A stretch of 64,000 nucleotides of DNA from HXMU1420-13 sp965228545 (GCA_965228545.1 OZ245822.1:1364001-1428000); one strand, 5' to 3'; positions 36,748 through 46,048 are shown, counted from the stretch's first letter. Notes: generated by a model from the sequence alone, not told the origin. Numbers and translations are program-made.

Positions 36748-37329
36748 TTATCGTTTACGGTTTTCTAGTAAGATTTGACTGGCATAATCCAGCGACTCTT
36801 CATCCGGCAAATTCTGGTAAAACAAATTCATCAGGCTACTTATATAAGCCCGCATAGGCCCCTCCTCTTGCCGGTCCGAATAAACCTGCTTAGAACTAAG
36901 TCTCCCATCAAAATTATTCAGTTGGGCAATTAATGAGGTGTTCTCTGAATATACCTGCAAATACTTGATCTGTCGCCGCAGGTGTTTAATGATATCCTGG
37001 TAATCTTCCCATACAAGTTCCTCTTCATGCTCCTTTAGGAATTTAAAGAGCTGATTAATGTACTCGAGCCGTTTTTCATCAACGATGCCATCTACAGCAA
37101 ATGACCGTACATAATATGGAAGAGCTTTATCAATATTTCCGTCATTCAGATGATATTGGATGACATAAAAAAAAGCCTTTTTGAGTTCATCATCACTAAT
37201 ATCGACTTCTGACCTTCGTCTCATAATATCAATGAGTAAAGGCCCCATTTGATAAAATTCAGCTCCCTCTTTCAGTTTTTCGAAACCTTGTTTTAGCAAG
37301 TCTGCATTTGATTGGTCTGGTTCAGTCAT
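36748..37329 (-). CDS. alpha-helical protein of unknown function
   Basis: The 193 residues are acidic and helical (NADLLKQGFEKLKEGAEFYQ, FYVIQYHLNDGNIDKALPYY, FKFLKEHEEELVWEDYQDII), with a TPR-like look in the middle but no assignable family. It is transcribed leftward, convergent with the SF3-like helicase and divergent from the TGA-containing gene at 37489. It may be a regulator or adaptor of the replication module, judged only from position. Confidence 0.55.
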   Translation of the reverse strand: MTEPDQSNADLLKQGFEKLKEGAEFYQMGPLLIDIMRRRSEVDISDDELKKAFFYVIQYHLNDGNIDKALPYYVRSFAVDGIVDEKRLEYINQLFKFLKEHEEELVWEDYQDIIKHLRRQIKYLQVYSENTSLIAQLNNFDGRLSSKQVYSDRQEEGPMRAYISSLMNLFYQNLPDEESLDYASQILLENRKR

Positions 37330-37396
37330 CGGATCTAAATATTCATTGGTTCACATCTGAATATTTAAAAAATAATAAGGTATTTCACACATTTAT

Positions 37397-37425
37397 TTGA
37401 CAAACCTGGGTGGATAGTTTATGAT
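37397..37425 (+). promoter_or_regulatory. sigma70-type promoter for the TGA-containing gene pair
   Basis: TTGACA (37397-37402), a 17-base spacer and TATGAT (37420-37425) lie 64 bases before the ATG at 37489. AAAGGAG (37477-37483) is a strong ribosome site just upstream of that ATG. Near-consensus elements like this are unusual for the flanking chromosome. Confidence 0.7.
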
Positions 37426-37488
37426 ATATATAGTTATGTGTGATACTCATCATACAAATTAAACACCAATCAAATAAAAGGAGATAAA

Positions 37489-38091
37489 ATGCCTAAGAAA
37501 AAAATAAATCAAACCCACTCTGGCCCACGAGGCTGAACAAAAAAACTGCTTGAACGTTACGGGGAGCAAACCGTCAAGAATTATTGGATCCAGCACGGAG
37601 CCAGACAAACCGCTTCTGCTTTTGGCGTACCCGTATCAACCATCGATCATCTAAAGATCTGTGGCCGCTGAACCCGCCCTATTGAAAACGTACCCCACCT
37701 ACTCTGGGCGGTAGCCCGTGGAAATCGCCATCCGGGCAAATATCCACACCTCGAATTCAAAGTACCTAAGCACTTTCAGGTTCAAGGTCGAAAAGAAAGT
37801 AACCAGCGCTATGCCTACTACCTGCTAAAAAAGAATACCTTCATTGGCTTTTGCATACTCAACGATGGCTTCACTTACTGTACCGAGATTTATATGTGGC
37901 TTCGAGGGGACAAGAAAATGGATTGGGTGGAGAGTTATGATGACCTGATCCAAGCAATGAAAGAGGATAAGTCCGGGTATTTCGAGCCTCGGCATTTTGC
38001 TAAGGTAGATACCGTGTACGGCTTTTACAGCGCTAAAGATCCTTCATTCATCTATAGCGAGCAGGAACTGGCCCAAAGGACGCGCAAATAA
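37489..38091 (+). CDS. HTH-like protein with two in-frame TGA codons (TGA read as Trp?)
   Basis: From a strong AAAGGAG ribosome site and ATG the frame runs 200 codons to TAA with TGA at codons 16 (37534-37536) and 61 (37669-37671). Reading TGA as Trp gives NQTHSGPRGWTKKLLERYG and HLKICGRWTRPIENVPHLLW. Both positions look natural for Trp. Four other Trp are TGG. No TAA, TAG or frameshift interrupts the frame. RQTASAFGVPVSTIDHLK looks like a helix-turn-helix at residues 39-56. The C-terminal part (TFIGFCILNDGFTYCTEIYM) is unrecognised. It lies 73 bases before the primase-helicase and may regulate it. Conventional reading would give only a 15-residue peptide. Confidence 0.7.
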
Positions 38092-38164
38092 TTCAGTTCT
38101 ATCTAATGATACTCCCTGCTTTCTGGCGGGGATATCCAACTATCAACATCTAATTACACACACT

Positions 38165-40645
38165 ATGAAATTTAACTTTACAGCAGACAAAACCACCTAC
38201 CCGAGCAAACCAACTTCCGTTGAGGCTGCCAAGATCACTCAGAATCTTGAACCCGTAGTGGTAGACTCCATTGACGGATTCGTGGAAGATATTCAGCAGG
38301 GTATATCCTGAAGTCCCTCGGTCTTTAACGGCCCACGCTCGAATGCTAACTGGGTCGGGCAATCTATCCTCGCCCTGGATTTTGATGGAGGAATAACTCC
38401 CCAGGAAGCCATAGCCCGCATGCAAGCGTATGATCTAACCCCCACCGCTTGGTATCCCACCTTTTCCGATAGCCCTGGCAAACGAAAATTCAGACTGCTC
38501 TTCTTTCTGGATACCTACATCACTAATATTGATGCAAGAAACTATCTCATGGACGGGTTGTTTGCGATGTACCCCGAGGCAGACCGGGCTTGCAAGAATC
38601 CTGCGCACCTTTTCTACGGGACCAATAAGCCTGGACAGGTTTTAAATGATAAAGCGCTCTCCTTAGACCTACTATTTATAGTATTGGAATCCAATAAGAT
38701 TAAGGGAGGAGGAAGATCAAGAAATATTAAACCGCAACTTTCTGGAACACAGGCTATTCGTAAAATTGGAGAAATTGGTGCTTCCTATAGTAATACTATA
38801 GGAGACACAAATAAAACCACTTCCCAAAAACGAACCGAATACTTCAACCATCTCAAACAAAACAAGAGGAGTAAAAACATCGATTGGGATAAACTAGAAG
38901 GTAAAGTCCGCATATTCCATGACTTTATGCATAGTGAGCAGCGCCTCCGGTATGCACAGCTTGTGGGACTCGCCCAAAACTTAGCCTGGATGAAAGGCGG
39001 CCAAAAACTTTATGAAGCTCGCCTGCAAGCGTTTAATGCCACCCACACCGGAAACAACCCCTACCCGCATGACGGGAGATTTGAGCTTGTTCGCACGTTT
39101 GCCAAATACAATAAGTCGGCCGAGACCGCCTATTACCCTCAAAGGCTCATAAACTTCTCCCCCTACCCTTCCGATGCGCGCTACAGAAACCTTATCACTG
39201 CCGAACGAGATCTGCTAGACCGCATGGAACAGATCGAGCCGATTCAGCGTATGGGGCTAAGTCACGCCGAACAATACCTGGACTATAAAGTCGAGGAGGC
39301 CATGGACGGCCTGGATAATGATATCCACCTGTTTCGCGTGCCTACCGGGCTTGGTAAAACCCGCCGCATCAAGGACATGGATGAAGTTATTCTGGCCTTC
39401 CCCACCAATGATTTAAAAAGAGAAGTCTATGACGATCGTACGGGTCAAAGCCCGGCAGTGACCACCCCCGAATTTCCAACTTTTACTGATCCAAAACTCA
39501 ACGCAAAGATTCAGCGGCTACTCTCGGCCGGGTTCATCAAACAGGTGCACCGTATACTTTGGGATATTAAACGAGGGAAAGGGTGTAGTACGGCGGATCA
39601 GCAGATCGCTTCTAATTATTTAGACCAAAACCGCGCTGCCCAACAGTCTGTGGGAAGCGTATTTACTACCCATGCTCGTGCCATCCATTCTGGCTTCTAT
39701 CAAGACACTCTTATTTTTGATGAAGACCCGCTTCCGCTGCTCTTAGATGTGGACACCATAAAGATTTCTGACCTAAAAAAGCTTAATCAAAAAAGCGGGA
39801 GGGGCTTATTTGCAAGCCCCTCTAGTAGTCTAGGCACCTTGGAGCGCTTCTTGGAAGATGTGGAACCTGGTGACATAATCCACCTGCCCGATGAGTATCG
39901 TATAGACATTTCTGGACACTGGGTACACGTAATGCTCCTAGAGCAGATGGATAGTAATTTGATCAAGTTTCTGGACTGCCGGTACTTCTACAAAGATGAA
40001 AACGACCGGGATCTGATCCACTTTATTCACTGTAACCAGCTTCCCACCGATAAAAAGATCATCATCATGAGTGCTACGGCTCCTGTCGAGGTGTATAGCC
40101 AACTTTTTGGGGAGCGCCTGAATGTCATTGATATCAGTGACGTAACCCACACAGGGACTATTACCCAGCATACGAAATATTCCTACTCTCGGAATTCTCT
40201 GGCCACCCATTTAGATCAGGTGCAAGCACGGTTGGATCACCGCCCGGTGATCACCTTTAAAAGCTTTAATGAGCAGTTCCCGCAAGCGGCTCCAGATATG
40301 TGATTTGGCAACTGCGCTGGGTATAATGCCTACACCGGGCAGTCCATCACCGTACTGGGAACCCCGCATAAGCATAATGCGCAGTATCTGCTCATTGGGA
40401 AAGTGCTTGGGGTAAACGTGGATCAGTTTAACCGGGAATTTAAGCTTCAACAGGTGGAATGAGGCGGCTTCCGGTTTAACTTTAACACCTTTGACAACCC
40501 ACGTCTTCAGCGGATTCAACTTAGCCTTATTGAGAGTGAACTCATTCAAGCGGCGGGCAGAGCGCGTGCACTCAGGTTTGACGTCCAAGTGGATATATTC
40601 GCCAGCCTCCCGCTGCGCATCACCACCCAGTTTATCAATGATTAG
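38165..40645 (+). CDS. primase-helicase with three in-frame TGA codons (TGA read as Trp?)
   Basis: One frame from ATG 38165 to TAG 40643 gives 826 codons with TGA at codons 49, 713 and 766 (38309, 40301, 40460). As Trp these read DIQQGISWSPSVFNGPRSN, FPQAAPDMWFGNCAGYNAY and LQQVEWGGFRFNFNTFDNP. The N-terminal domain has ILALDFDGGITPQEAIARMQ near residue 71 (primase-like acidic pair). The helicase part has VPTGLGKTRRI near 394, DTLIFDEDPLPLLL and, after the last TGA, motif VI SELIQAAGRARALR near 795. If TGA stops translation, motif VI and the start are lost. Six TGG codons also occur. Plasmid/phage replication proteins of this type are known. The TGA use is unusual. Confidence 0.75.
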
Positions 40646-41368
40646 CCCCTGCCAGCTACCTGCAAAAAGAAGACTCTATACTCCACGTAGTAGAAAAATA
40701 AAATTATGTTTGAATATACTATATACAGCAGATTAAGTAGCCAGTTAAGGGATTTATCTGGTTATCTGGCAATAGAAAGATAACCAGATGTATAGCAGTA
40801 AGTTAGCCTACCCAGAAAAATAAGGCCAAACCGGCAGCTTTCCGGATAGAAGCAAAAAATTAGCTTAAGACATATGCAGATTTATAGATCCATATAATAT
40901 GATAGGTAACTCACCAAACAACCCCCTCTATAACAGCCATAGTTACACGCTCCCGAACGTTAGATAAATAGATGCACAACTACCACACTTTAGAGAGATC
41001 GGGCGTTACAAGGCCACTCTCAAAAATACCCCCCCATTTAATCTCAGTTTCAAAGGAATATGGGACCCAACCTACCCTCGCCAATCTGAGCACACCGCCC
41101 GCCTCCAAATTTTTACCCTGGCTCCACCTCAGATTCGGTTTCTGATATTTTTTTGGTGGTTTTGGAAGTTGGTATATCTAAGATTTGATGAAAATCATTA
41201 AAGGTGTGAGAGATTATATTTCTGTAGCTCCAGTTAAATGTCAGGGTTATTTGTGTATATAAACTGTATTTCTTTAATTGTTGTTATTTGGTTTACAGTC
41301 AATATATGTATTCATAATAGCTTCATATCCAGCTATTATTATCTATTTATTTAAATAATCGGGGTAAG
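40646..41368. other. non-coding stretch, possible origin or regulatory region
   Basis: About 720 bases with no convincing frame on either strand, even allowing TGA as sense. It follows the primase-helicase, contains a perfect inverted repeat at 40756-40789 and an AT-rich run before the BspA-like gene. No tRNA was recognised here. Confidence 0.5.
40756..40789. repeat. perfect 12-bp inverted repeat
   Basis: ATCTGGTTATCT (40756-40767) and AGATAACCAGAT (40778-40789) with a 10-base spacer. It lacks a T-run, so a terminator is unlikely. An operator or replication-origin iteron-like hairpin downstream of the helicase is possible. Confidence 0.7.
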
Positions 41369-44080
41369 ATGAAAAAGACAATAATCGTACTGATTACGAC
41401 ACTTTTATATTTAGTGAATCCAGCTAAAGCACAAGAATTTTCAATTGATGAAAATGGCATTGTTAGTTGTGATGGCGCTCAACCGGGTGATACAGATGAA
41501 GTAAATGGCATTTTATATGAGGCAGTAGATAGAGATTTGTTGATTCAGCGTAGGGATGAATATGAAGATTTGTCTAGGAGGTGTACAAGTTTAGTCACAG
41601 ATATGAGTAATCTGTTTTCTGGAATTGAAAACTATAATCAAGATATAGGTAGTTGGGACGTCTCAAACGTTACAGATATGACCAGGATGTTTAATGATGC
41701 AAGCTCCTTTAATCAAGATATAGGTAGTTGGGATGTTAGTTCAGTTGAGTATATGTACAGTATGTTTTATGGAGCATCTACTTTTAATCAGGATATATCT
41801 GGGTGGAATACAGCAAGCTTAATAGGTATAGATAACTTATTCAGAGAAGCTAACTCCTTTAATCAGGATGTTTCTAGTTGGGATATTTCAAAAGTCTGGA
41901 GTTTAAATGGTGTCTTTGCTTATGCTATATCTTTTAATCAAAGTTTAACGGAATGGGATGTATCTCATATTAGAGACATGTATTCGCTTTTCTATGGTGC
42001 TGAATCTTTTAACCAAGATATTTCAGGTTGGGATGTTTCAAATGTAACGGATATGACTGCGATGTTCAGAGGTGCAAATTCTTTTAGCCATGATGTTTCA
42101 GGTTGGGATGTTGGCGCGGTAAAAGAGATGAATTCTATGTTTGCAGACAATATTACATTTAATCAAGATATCGGTAATTGGGATGTATCAAGTGTTACGG
42201 ATATGAAGTCTATGTTTTTTGGTTCAAATTTTAATCAAGATATCGGTAATTGGGATGTGAGTTCTGTTACAGATATGAGAGATATGTTCAATCAAGCATC
42301 AAATTTTAATCAAGATTTATCAGGCTGGTGTGTAGGCCTGATAGAATCCTTACCCGATAATTTTGCTAGAAGTTCTGCATTGAATTTTGATAATATGCCT
42401 CGTTGGGGAACATGCCCAGGACTAGACGCTCCGGAGTACACACTTACTGAAAGCGAGGGTAACGTAATAATTTCAATTAATAACCCAACTTATCGTTTTT
42501 ATAACATTTATGCTTCAGATGAATCTTTTAATGATATAAATGAGCAATTATTTCTAACTAGAATTGATACAACAATTGGAAAGTCTTTCGAACATTCTTT
42601 ATTGCTTCCACACCCTTATCTTGATAGCTTAATTACAGTAAATTATGGTATTGCGGCAGTTACAAAAAGTGGATTTTCAGGGGATCTTAATTTCAAATCT
42701 ATAGAAGCCAGTACAAAAATTCGTACCAATTTTATTGCACAGCTAAGTTATTCTGAGACAATAGAAATTTTGGATAAGATTGAAGAAAATATATTCCCAG
42801 ATTCAAACACCATAATTGATTTTTTTCCTGATAACTACACCCCATTTGAGATAAATACTCAGAGTAAATTAATCGAAGGAGTTCCTGCTGATTCAGATGA
42901 AGATATATCAGGTAAATTTTGGGTAGGGTATGATGCGTCAACTTCAGAGAATTACTTATTAATTTATTCTGAAATAACTGATCAGATGTTAGTTTCTACA
43001 CCAAGCTCCGCAGGAATTGGAGGTGGTTGGAATTATGATTCATGGGAAGGTGCCATTGGTGCTTATGAACCCCAATCCATTTTCAATGGATCAGACCATG
43101 ACTTTTTCGAATCTGGTCTAGAACCAGATTATTTGTTTAGAGCTGGAACGATGGCGGATGCTCCGCCTTACATTTATGTATGGGATGGAGGATCGGGCTC
43201 AATTAATCAAAGTGCGCCAAACTCAATTTCAATTGTTGATGATTCAAAATCTGATCGTTATCGTGTTTTAACAATACTATCTACTAATGCTCTTGGTGAT
43301 ATAAATACTAATGCTCGTGATTTTAACTTCCCCATAAATACTGATTTCACAATCGTACCCTTTGTTTTAACTCTAAATGATAATGATGGTGGTGATCGTG
43401 AAAGTCAATACGTTTGGGGATCGAGAGTCACGAATAACTGGTGGAACACGCCTAAAGAATGGGAAGTAATTGCTCTCATTGGAGATACAACTCTACCGTC
43501 ACCACCAAGTAGATTCAATTTACTACAACCAACAAATGGCACAGAATTAGAAACACTTCTACCTGAATTCAAATGGAATGATACTGAAAGAGCAATTGGG
43601 TATAGGTTAGAAATTTCTGATATCATTGATTTTAGCTCGATAATTATTGATTCAAGTCTTACAGATACAAGTTTTATTCCTTTTGAAAAATTATATAATG
43701 GAACGGAGTATTACTGGAGAGTTAAAGCCTTTGGTGAAGGTGGAGCTAGTGAGTGGAGCGAGCCTTTTTCATTCACTATACCAGTAAATGTTTCTAATGA
43801 AATTGATGAATTACCTACTGAATTCTCACTATCACAGAACTTTCCTAACCCATTCAATCCTAGTACGCAAATAAGCTACACCCTACCAGAAGCAACCGTT
43901 ATTAGACTTAATGTAATTAACAATCTAGGCCAACATGTTGCAACCTTAGTGAATGAACGCAAAAGTGCAGGTTGGCATACTGTACAGTTTGATGCTAGTA
44001 CGCTTTCAAGCGGTCTTTACTTCTATACAATAAAGGCTGGTAATTTCATTCAAACCCGTAAAATGCTTCTTATTAAGTGA
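41369..44080 (+). CDS. BspA-like surface protein with DUF285 repeats and type IX-like sorting tail
   Basis: The 903-residue protein has a signal peptide (MKKTIIVLITTLLYLVNPAKAQ) and ten DUF285 repeats of about 25-30 residues (pattern SFNQDIGSWDVSNVTDM) in residues 85-340. A long unassigned region follows, then a fibronectin-type-III-like module (LEPEFKWNDTERAIGYRLEI-like, about 715-800), and a C-terminal tail FPNPFNPSTQISYTLPE...SSGLYFYTIKAGNFIQ typical of type IX-type secretion cargo in this lineage. It is AT-rich compared with the neighbouring recombination genes and ends at TGA followed by a terminator. It is probably displayed on the cell surface as an adhesin-like cargo gene. Confidence 0.85.
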   Translation: MKKTIIVLITTLLYLVNPAKAQEFSIDENGIVSCDGAQPGDTDEVNGILYEAVDRDLLIQRRDEYEDLSRRCTSLVTDMSNLFSGIENYNQDIGSWDVSNVTDMTRMFNDASSFNQDIGSWDVSSVEYMYSMFYGASTFNQDISGWNTASLIGIDNLFREANSFNQDVSSWDISKVWSLNGVFAYAISFNQSLTEWDVSHIRDMYSLFYGAESFNQDISGWDVSNVTDMTAMFRGANSFSHDVSGWDVGAVKEMNSMFADNITFNQDIGNWDVSSVTDMKSMFFGSNFNQDIGNWDVSSVTDMRDMFNQASNFNQDLSGWCVGLIESLPDNFARSSALNFDNMPRWGTCPGLDAPEYTLTESEGNVIISINNPTYRFYNIYASDESFNDINEQLFLTRIDTTIGKSFEHSLLLPHPYLDSLITVNYGIAAVTKSGFSGDLNFKSIEASTKIRTNFIAQLSYSETIEILDKIEENIFPDSNTIIDFFPDNYTPFEINTQSKLIEGVPADSDEDISGKFWVGYDASTSENYLLIYSEITDQMLVSTPSSAGIGGGWNYDSWEGAIGAYEPQSIFNGSDHDFFESGLEPDYLFRAGTMADAPPYIYVWDGGSGSINQSAPNSISIVDDSKSDRYRVLTILSTNALGDINTNARDFNFPINTDFTIVPFVLTLNDNDGGDRESQYVWGSRVTNNWWNTPKEWEVIALIGDTTLPSPPSRFNLLQPTNGTELETLLPEFKWNDTERAIGYRLEISDIIDFSSIIIDSSLTDTSFIPFEKLYNGTEYYWRVKAFGEGGASEWSEPFSFTIPVNVSNEIDELPTEFSLSQNFPNPFNPSTQISYTLPEATVIRLNVINNLGQHVATLVNERKSAGWHTVQFDASTLSSGLYFYTIKAGNFIQTRKMLLIK

Positions 44081-44093
44081 GTACTAGTTGACA

Positions 44094-44119
44094 GGGAGGC
44101 CTTCGGGCCTTCTTTTTTT
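44094..44119 (+). terminator. rho-independent terminator after the BspA-like gene
   Basis: AGGCC-TTCG-GGCCT hairpin followed by eight T, 14 bases after the TGA stop codon. Its position confirms that this TGA is a real stop. Confidence 0.88.
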
Positions 44120-44198
44120 ACCAAAAACATCAATTTGCCCCATTTCTTGGTATAAGAATACTGAGCAGCAATTAGCTGTGTAATTCATTCTTATTCCT

Positions 44199-44966
44199 AT
44201 GAACCTACAACCCTTCTGCTTTCCGGTTGTTGAACGCCAAGTGGCCGTCGATAACGCCGAAAGCCCCCAAATCCACCTTTCCGACCCTTCCACGCATTTA
44301 CCCGCTGATTACAAGGCCATTGTGCGTGAAGACACCAATCAGGTGATCTCCATTGTCCGGGATTCCTATAAGATCGTGACAAACTCCGAGCTCATTGATC
44401 AGCTTTTGAGGCAGCTGGCCTCCTGCGGGCAGTCGTTTATCATAGACCCTTCGCATTCTTTTGTCAGCAATGCGCGAATGCGGTTGCAGATTACCTTTCC
44501 AGAGCTTCGTCTGCGCGACAGGGAAAGCGATATCGCTTTATCGGCTTTCATCCATAACTCCTACGACCAATCGGAAGGCATCCGATTCTATTTTGGAGCC
44601 ATTCGTGCAATATGTAGCAATGGAATGGTATTCGGAACCGTACTCAGCAAGTATTACTCCCGCCATACCAAAGGGTTTTCCTTTGAGGATCTGGGAGCAA
44701 AGCTTGCCGAAGCTAAGTCGTACTTCCCCGAGATTCAGGAACGCATTAATCGCTTAGAGCATCTAAGGGTAGATGAACAGCTTTTGGAGAACGTCTCGGA
44801 TAAAATCTCTAAACGCCTTGCCGAGCAGTGTATCGCCGAGGAAGAAATCGGGCGCATTACCCAATGGAGACTTCTCAACCGGCTGACCAACCACATTAGC
44901 CACCAGATGGAACCCCACCTACAAGCTCGTTACCAAGAAAACGTATCAAAAGTATTTGCCTTATGA
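44199..44966 (+). CDS. DUF932 family protein
   Basis: The 255 residues match the DUF932 phage/plasmid family: HLPADYKAIVREDTNQVISI, RDSYKIVTNSELIDQLLRQL, FHNSYDQS-like IHNSYDQSEGIRFYFGAIRA, and CSNGMVFGTVLSKYYSRHTKG. Such proteins occur beside recombination and single-strand DNA proteins of mobile elements, and their function is not established. It ends at TGA inside ATGA, overlapping the next micro-ORF start. It leads a compact operon of five genes. Confidence 0.85.
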   Translation: MNLQPFCFPVVERQVAVDNAESPQIHLSDPSTHLPADYKAIVREDTNQVISIVRDSYKIVTNSELIDQLLRQLASCGQSFIIDPSHSFVSNARMRLQITFPELRLRDRESDIALSAFIHNSYDQSEGIRFYFGAIRAICSNGMVFGTVLSKYYSRHTKGFSFEDLGAKLAEAKSYFPEIQERINRLEHLRVDEQLLENVSDKISKRLAEQCIAEEEIGRITQWRLLNRLTNHISHQMEPHLQARYQENVSKVFAL

Positions 44967-45025
44967 ACCCACTACATCTTGCCATCACCGTTCTAATTGT
45001 CATCTGTAAAGGAGGAAAACCATGA
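44963..45025 (+). CDS. 20-residue micro-ORF coupled by ATGA on both sides
   Basis: MNPLHLAITVLIVICKGGKP starts in the TTATGA that ends the DUF932 gene and stops in the CCATGA that starts the next micro-ORF. It is hydrophobic. The ribosome site AAAGGAGG for the next gene lies within its last codons. It may be a coupling leader and not a functional peptide. Confidence 0.4.
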   Translation: MNPLHLAITVLIVICKGGKP

Positions 45026-45114
45026 ACGAAGTTATAGACGCTGCTGCGCAGCTTGCTAAAGCCTTAATAGAACTCTTAACCGACGAACCCTCTAACCCTA
45101 CCGATCATGAAGAT
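45022..45114 (+). CDS. 30-residue micro-ORF
   Basis: MNEVIDAAAQLAKALIELLT followed by DEPSNPTDHED, preceded by AAAGGAGG at a good distance (45008-45015). It is an amphipathic helix with an acidic tail. It overlaps the YqaJ gene by 8 bases and stops at TGA. The strong ribosome site argues for real translation. Function is unknown. Confidence 0.55.
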
Positions 45115-46048
45115 TGAACAATTAACACCTACCCAGGACTGGGTAGATGAGCGATCCAATTATATTGGAGGAAGCGAGGTCGCTGCAGTATTGGGACTCT
45201 CCCAATATTCCACTCCTCTCCAAGTCTGGATGCGAAAGAAGGGCATCCTGCCTCCCCAGGTAGGCAATCCCATCATGGCCTTTGGTCATTATTTTGAGGA
45301 TGTGATGGCCGCCTGGTTTGAGCAGCAGACTGGTCTAAAAACCCGCAAGCTATCTAAGCCATTCGTAAGTAAAAAGCATCCGTTTTTACGAGCTAATGTG
45401 GATAGGCAGGTATTAGCTGATCCAGCTAACGGGTTAGAAAGTACAGCCGTCTTAGAGCTGAAAACTACAACCTCTCATCGCATGAAAGCCGTGGACTATC
45501 AGATTCCGGATGAATGGCATTTTCAGCTGATGCATTATCTTGCATTGAGTCGGTATGAAACAGGTATGTTACTCGTCTATGAAAGGGATACCTGCGAGTT
45601 CTTAGAACCAATGATGGTTCAAAAAGATGAAGATCTCATCATCGACATGGAATCTAAGCTCGTGGAGTGGTGGCAAACCTATATGCTTGATAGCGGCGAG
45701 GGCCGCAGGCCCGAGCCTATCAATTCAGAGGATGCTTTGATCCTATACCCTGACTCTAACCCTGAACAGGTAGTAGAAGTCACTCCAGCTGGGTATGCAC
45801 TGTATACCGAGCTTCAGGAAGTTAGGGAACGCAAGTCGGATCTGATCAAGCAAGAAGAACATCTTAAAACCAAGCTCAAGGATAAGCTGGGCAAAGCCGA
45901 GCGACTGGTATGCGCCGGGAAGACCTTAGTCTCCTGGAAGAGTCAGTCTACTACCCGCCTAGATAGCTCCGCTATCCGGCGCGAGCATCCCGAGTTCTAT
46001 AAACAATACAGTAAAACTAATCAGACAAGGAGGTTCCTATGTCATTAA
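45107..46048 (+). CDS. YqaJ-family (lambda-type exonuclease fold) nuclease
   Basis: The 313-residue protein has the YqaJ viral recombinase signatures: DERSNYIGGSEVAAVLGLSQ, a Glu helix in FGHYFEDVMAAWFEQQTG, ANVDRQVLAD with the Asp, STAVLELKTTTSHRM with the E-x-K pair, and WHFQLMHYLALS with the Gln. This is a 5'-3' or end-processing exonuclease for DNA recombination or replication of the element. It overlaps the micro-ORF upstream and the ssDNA-binding-like gene downstream by 8-10 bases, so expression is coupled. Confidence 0.88.
   Translation: MKIEQLTPTQDWVDERSNYIGGSEVAAVLGLSQYSTPLQVWMRKKGILPPQVGNPIMAFGHYFEDVMAAWFEQQTGLKTRKLSKPFVSKKHPFLRANVDRQVLADPANGLESTAVLELKTTTSHRMKAVDYQIPDEWHFQLMHYLALSRYETGMLLVYERDTCEFLEPMMVQKDEDLIIDMESKLVEWWQTYMLDSGEGRRPEPINSEDALILYPDSNPEQVVEVTPAGYALYTELQEVRERKSDLIKQEEHLKTKLKDKLGKAERLVCAGKTLVSWKSQSTTRLDSSAIRREHPEFYKQYSKTNQTRRFLCH

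Noticed and set aside
37534..40462. Selenocysteine insertion at the TGA codons
   Set aside because: Five TGAs in replication/regulatory-type proteins, no redox context and no obvious hairpin just after the codons; Trp fits better.
37489..40645. The idea that the TGA-containing genes are ordinary decayed pseudogenes
   Set aside because: Five interruptions are all TGA at Trp-like positions, with no TAA, TAG or frameshift, and promoter, ribosome site and ends look intact. It remains the main alternative, but is less likely.
41048..41054. TTTCAAA as the anticodon loop of a Trp(UCA) suppressor tRNA
   Set aside because: The flanking bases do not pair as an anticodon stem and no T-arm or acceptor stem could be found around it.
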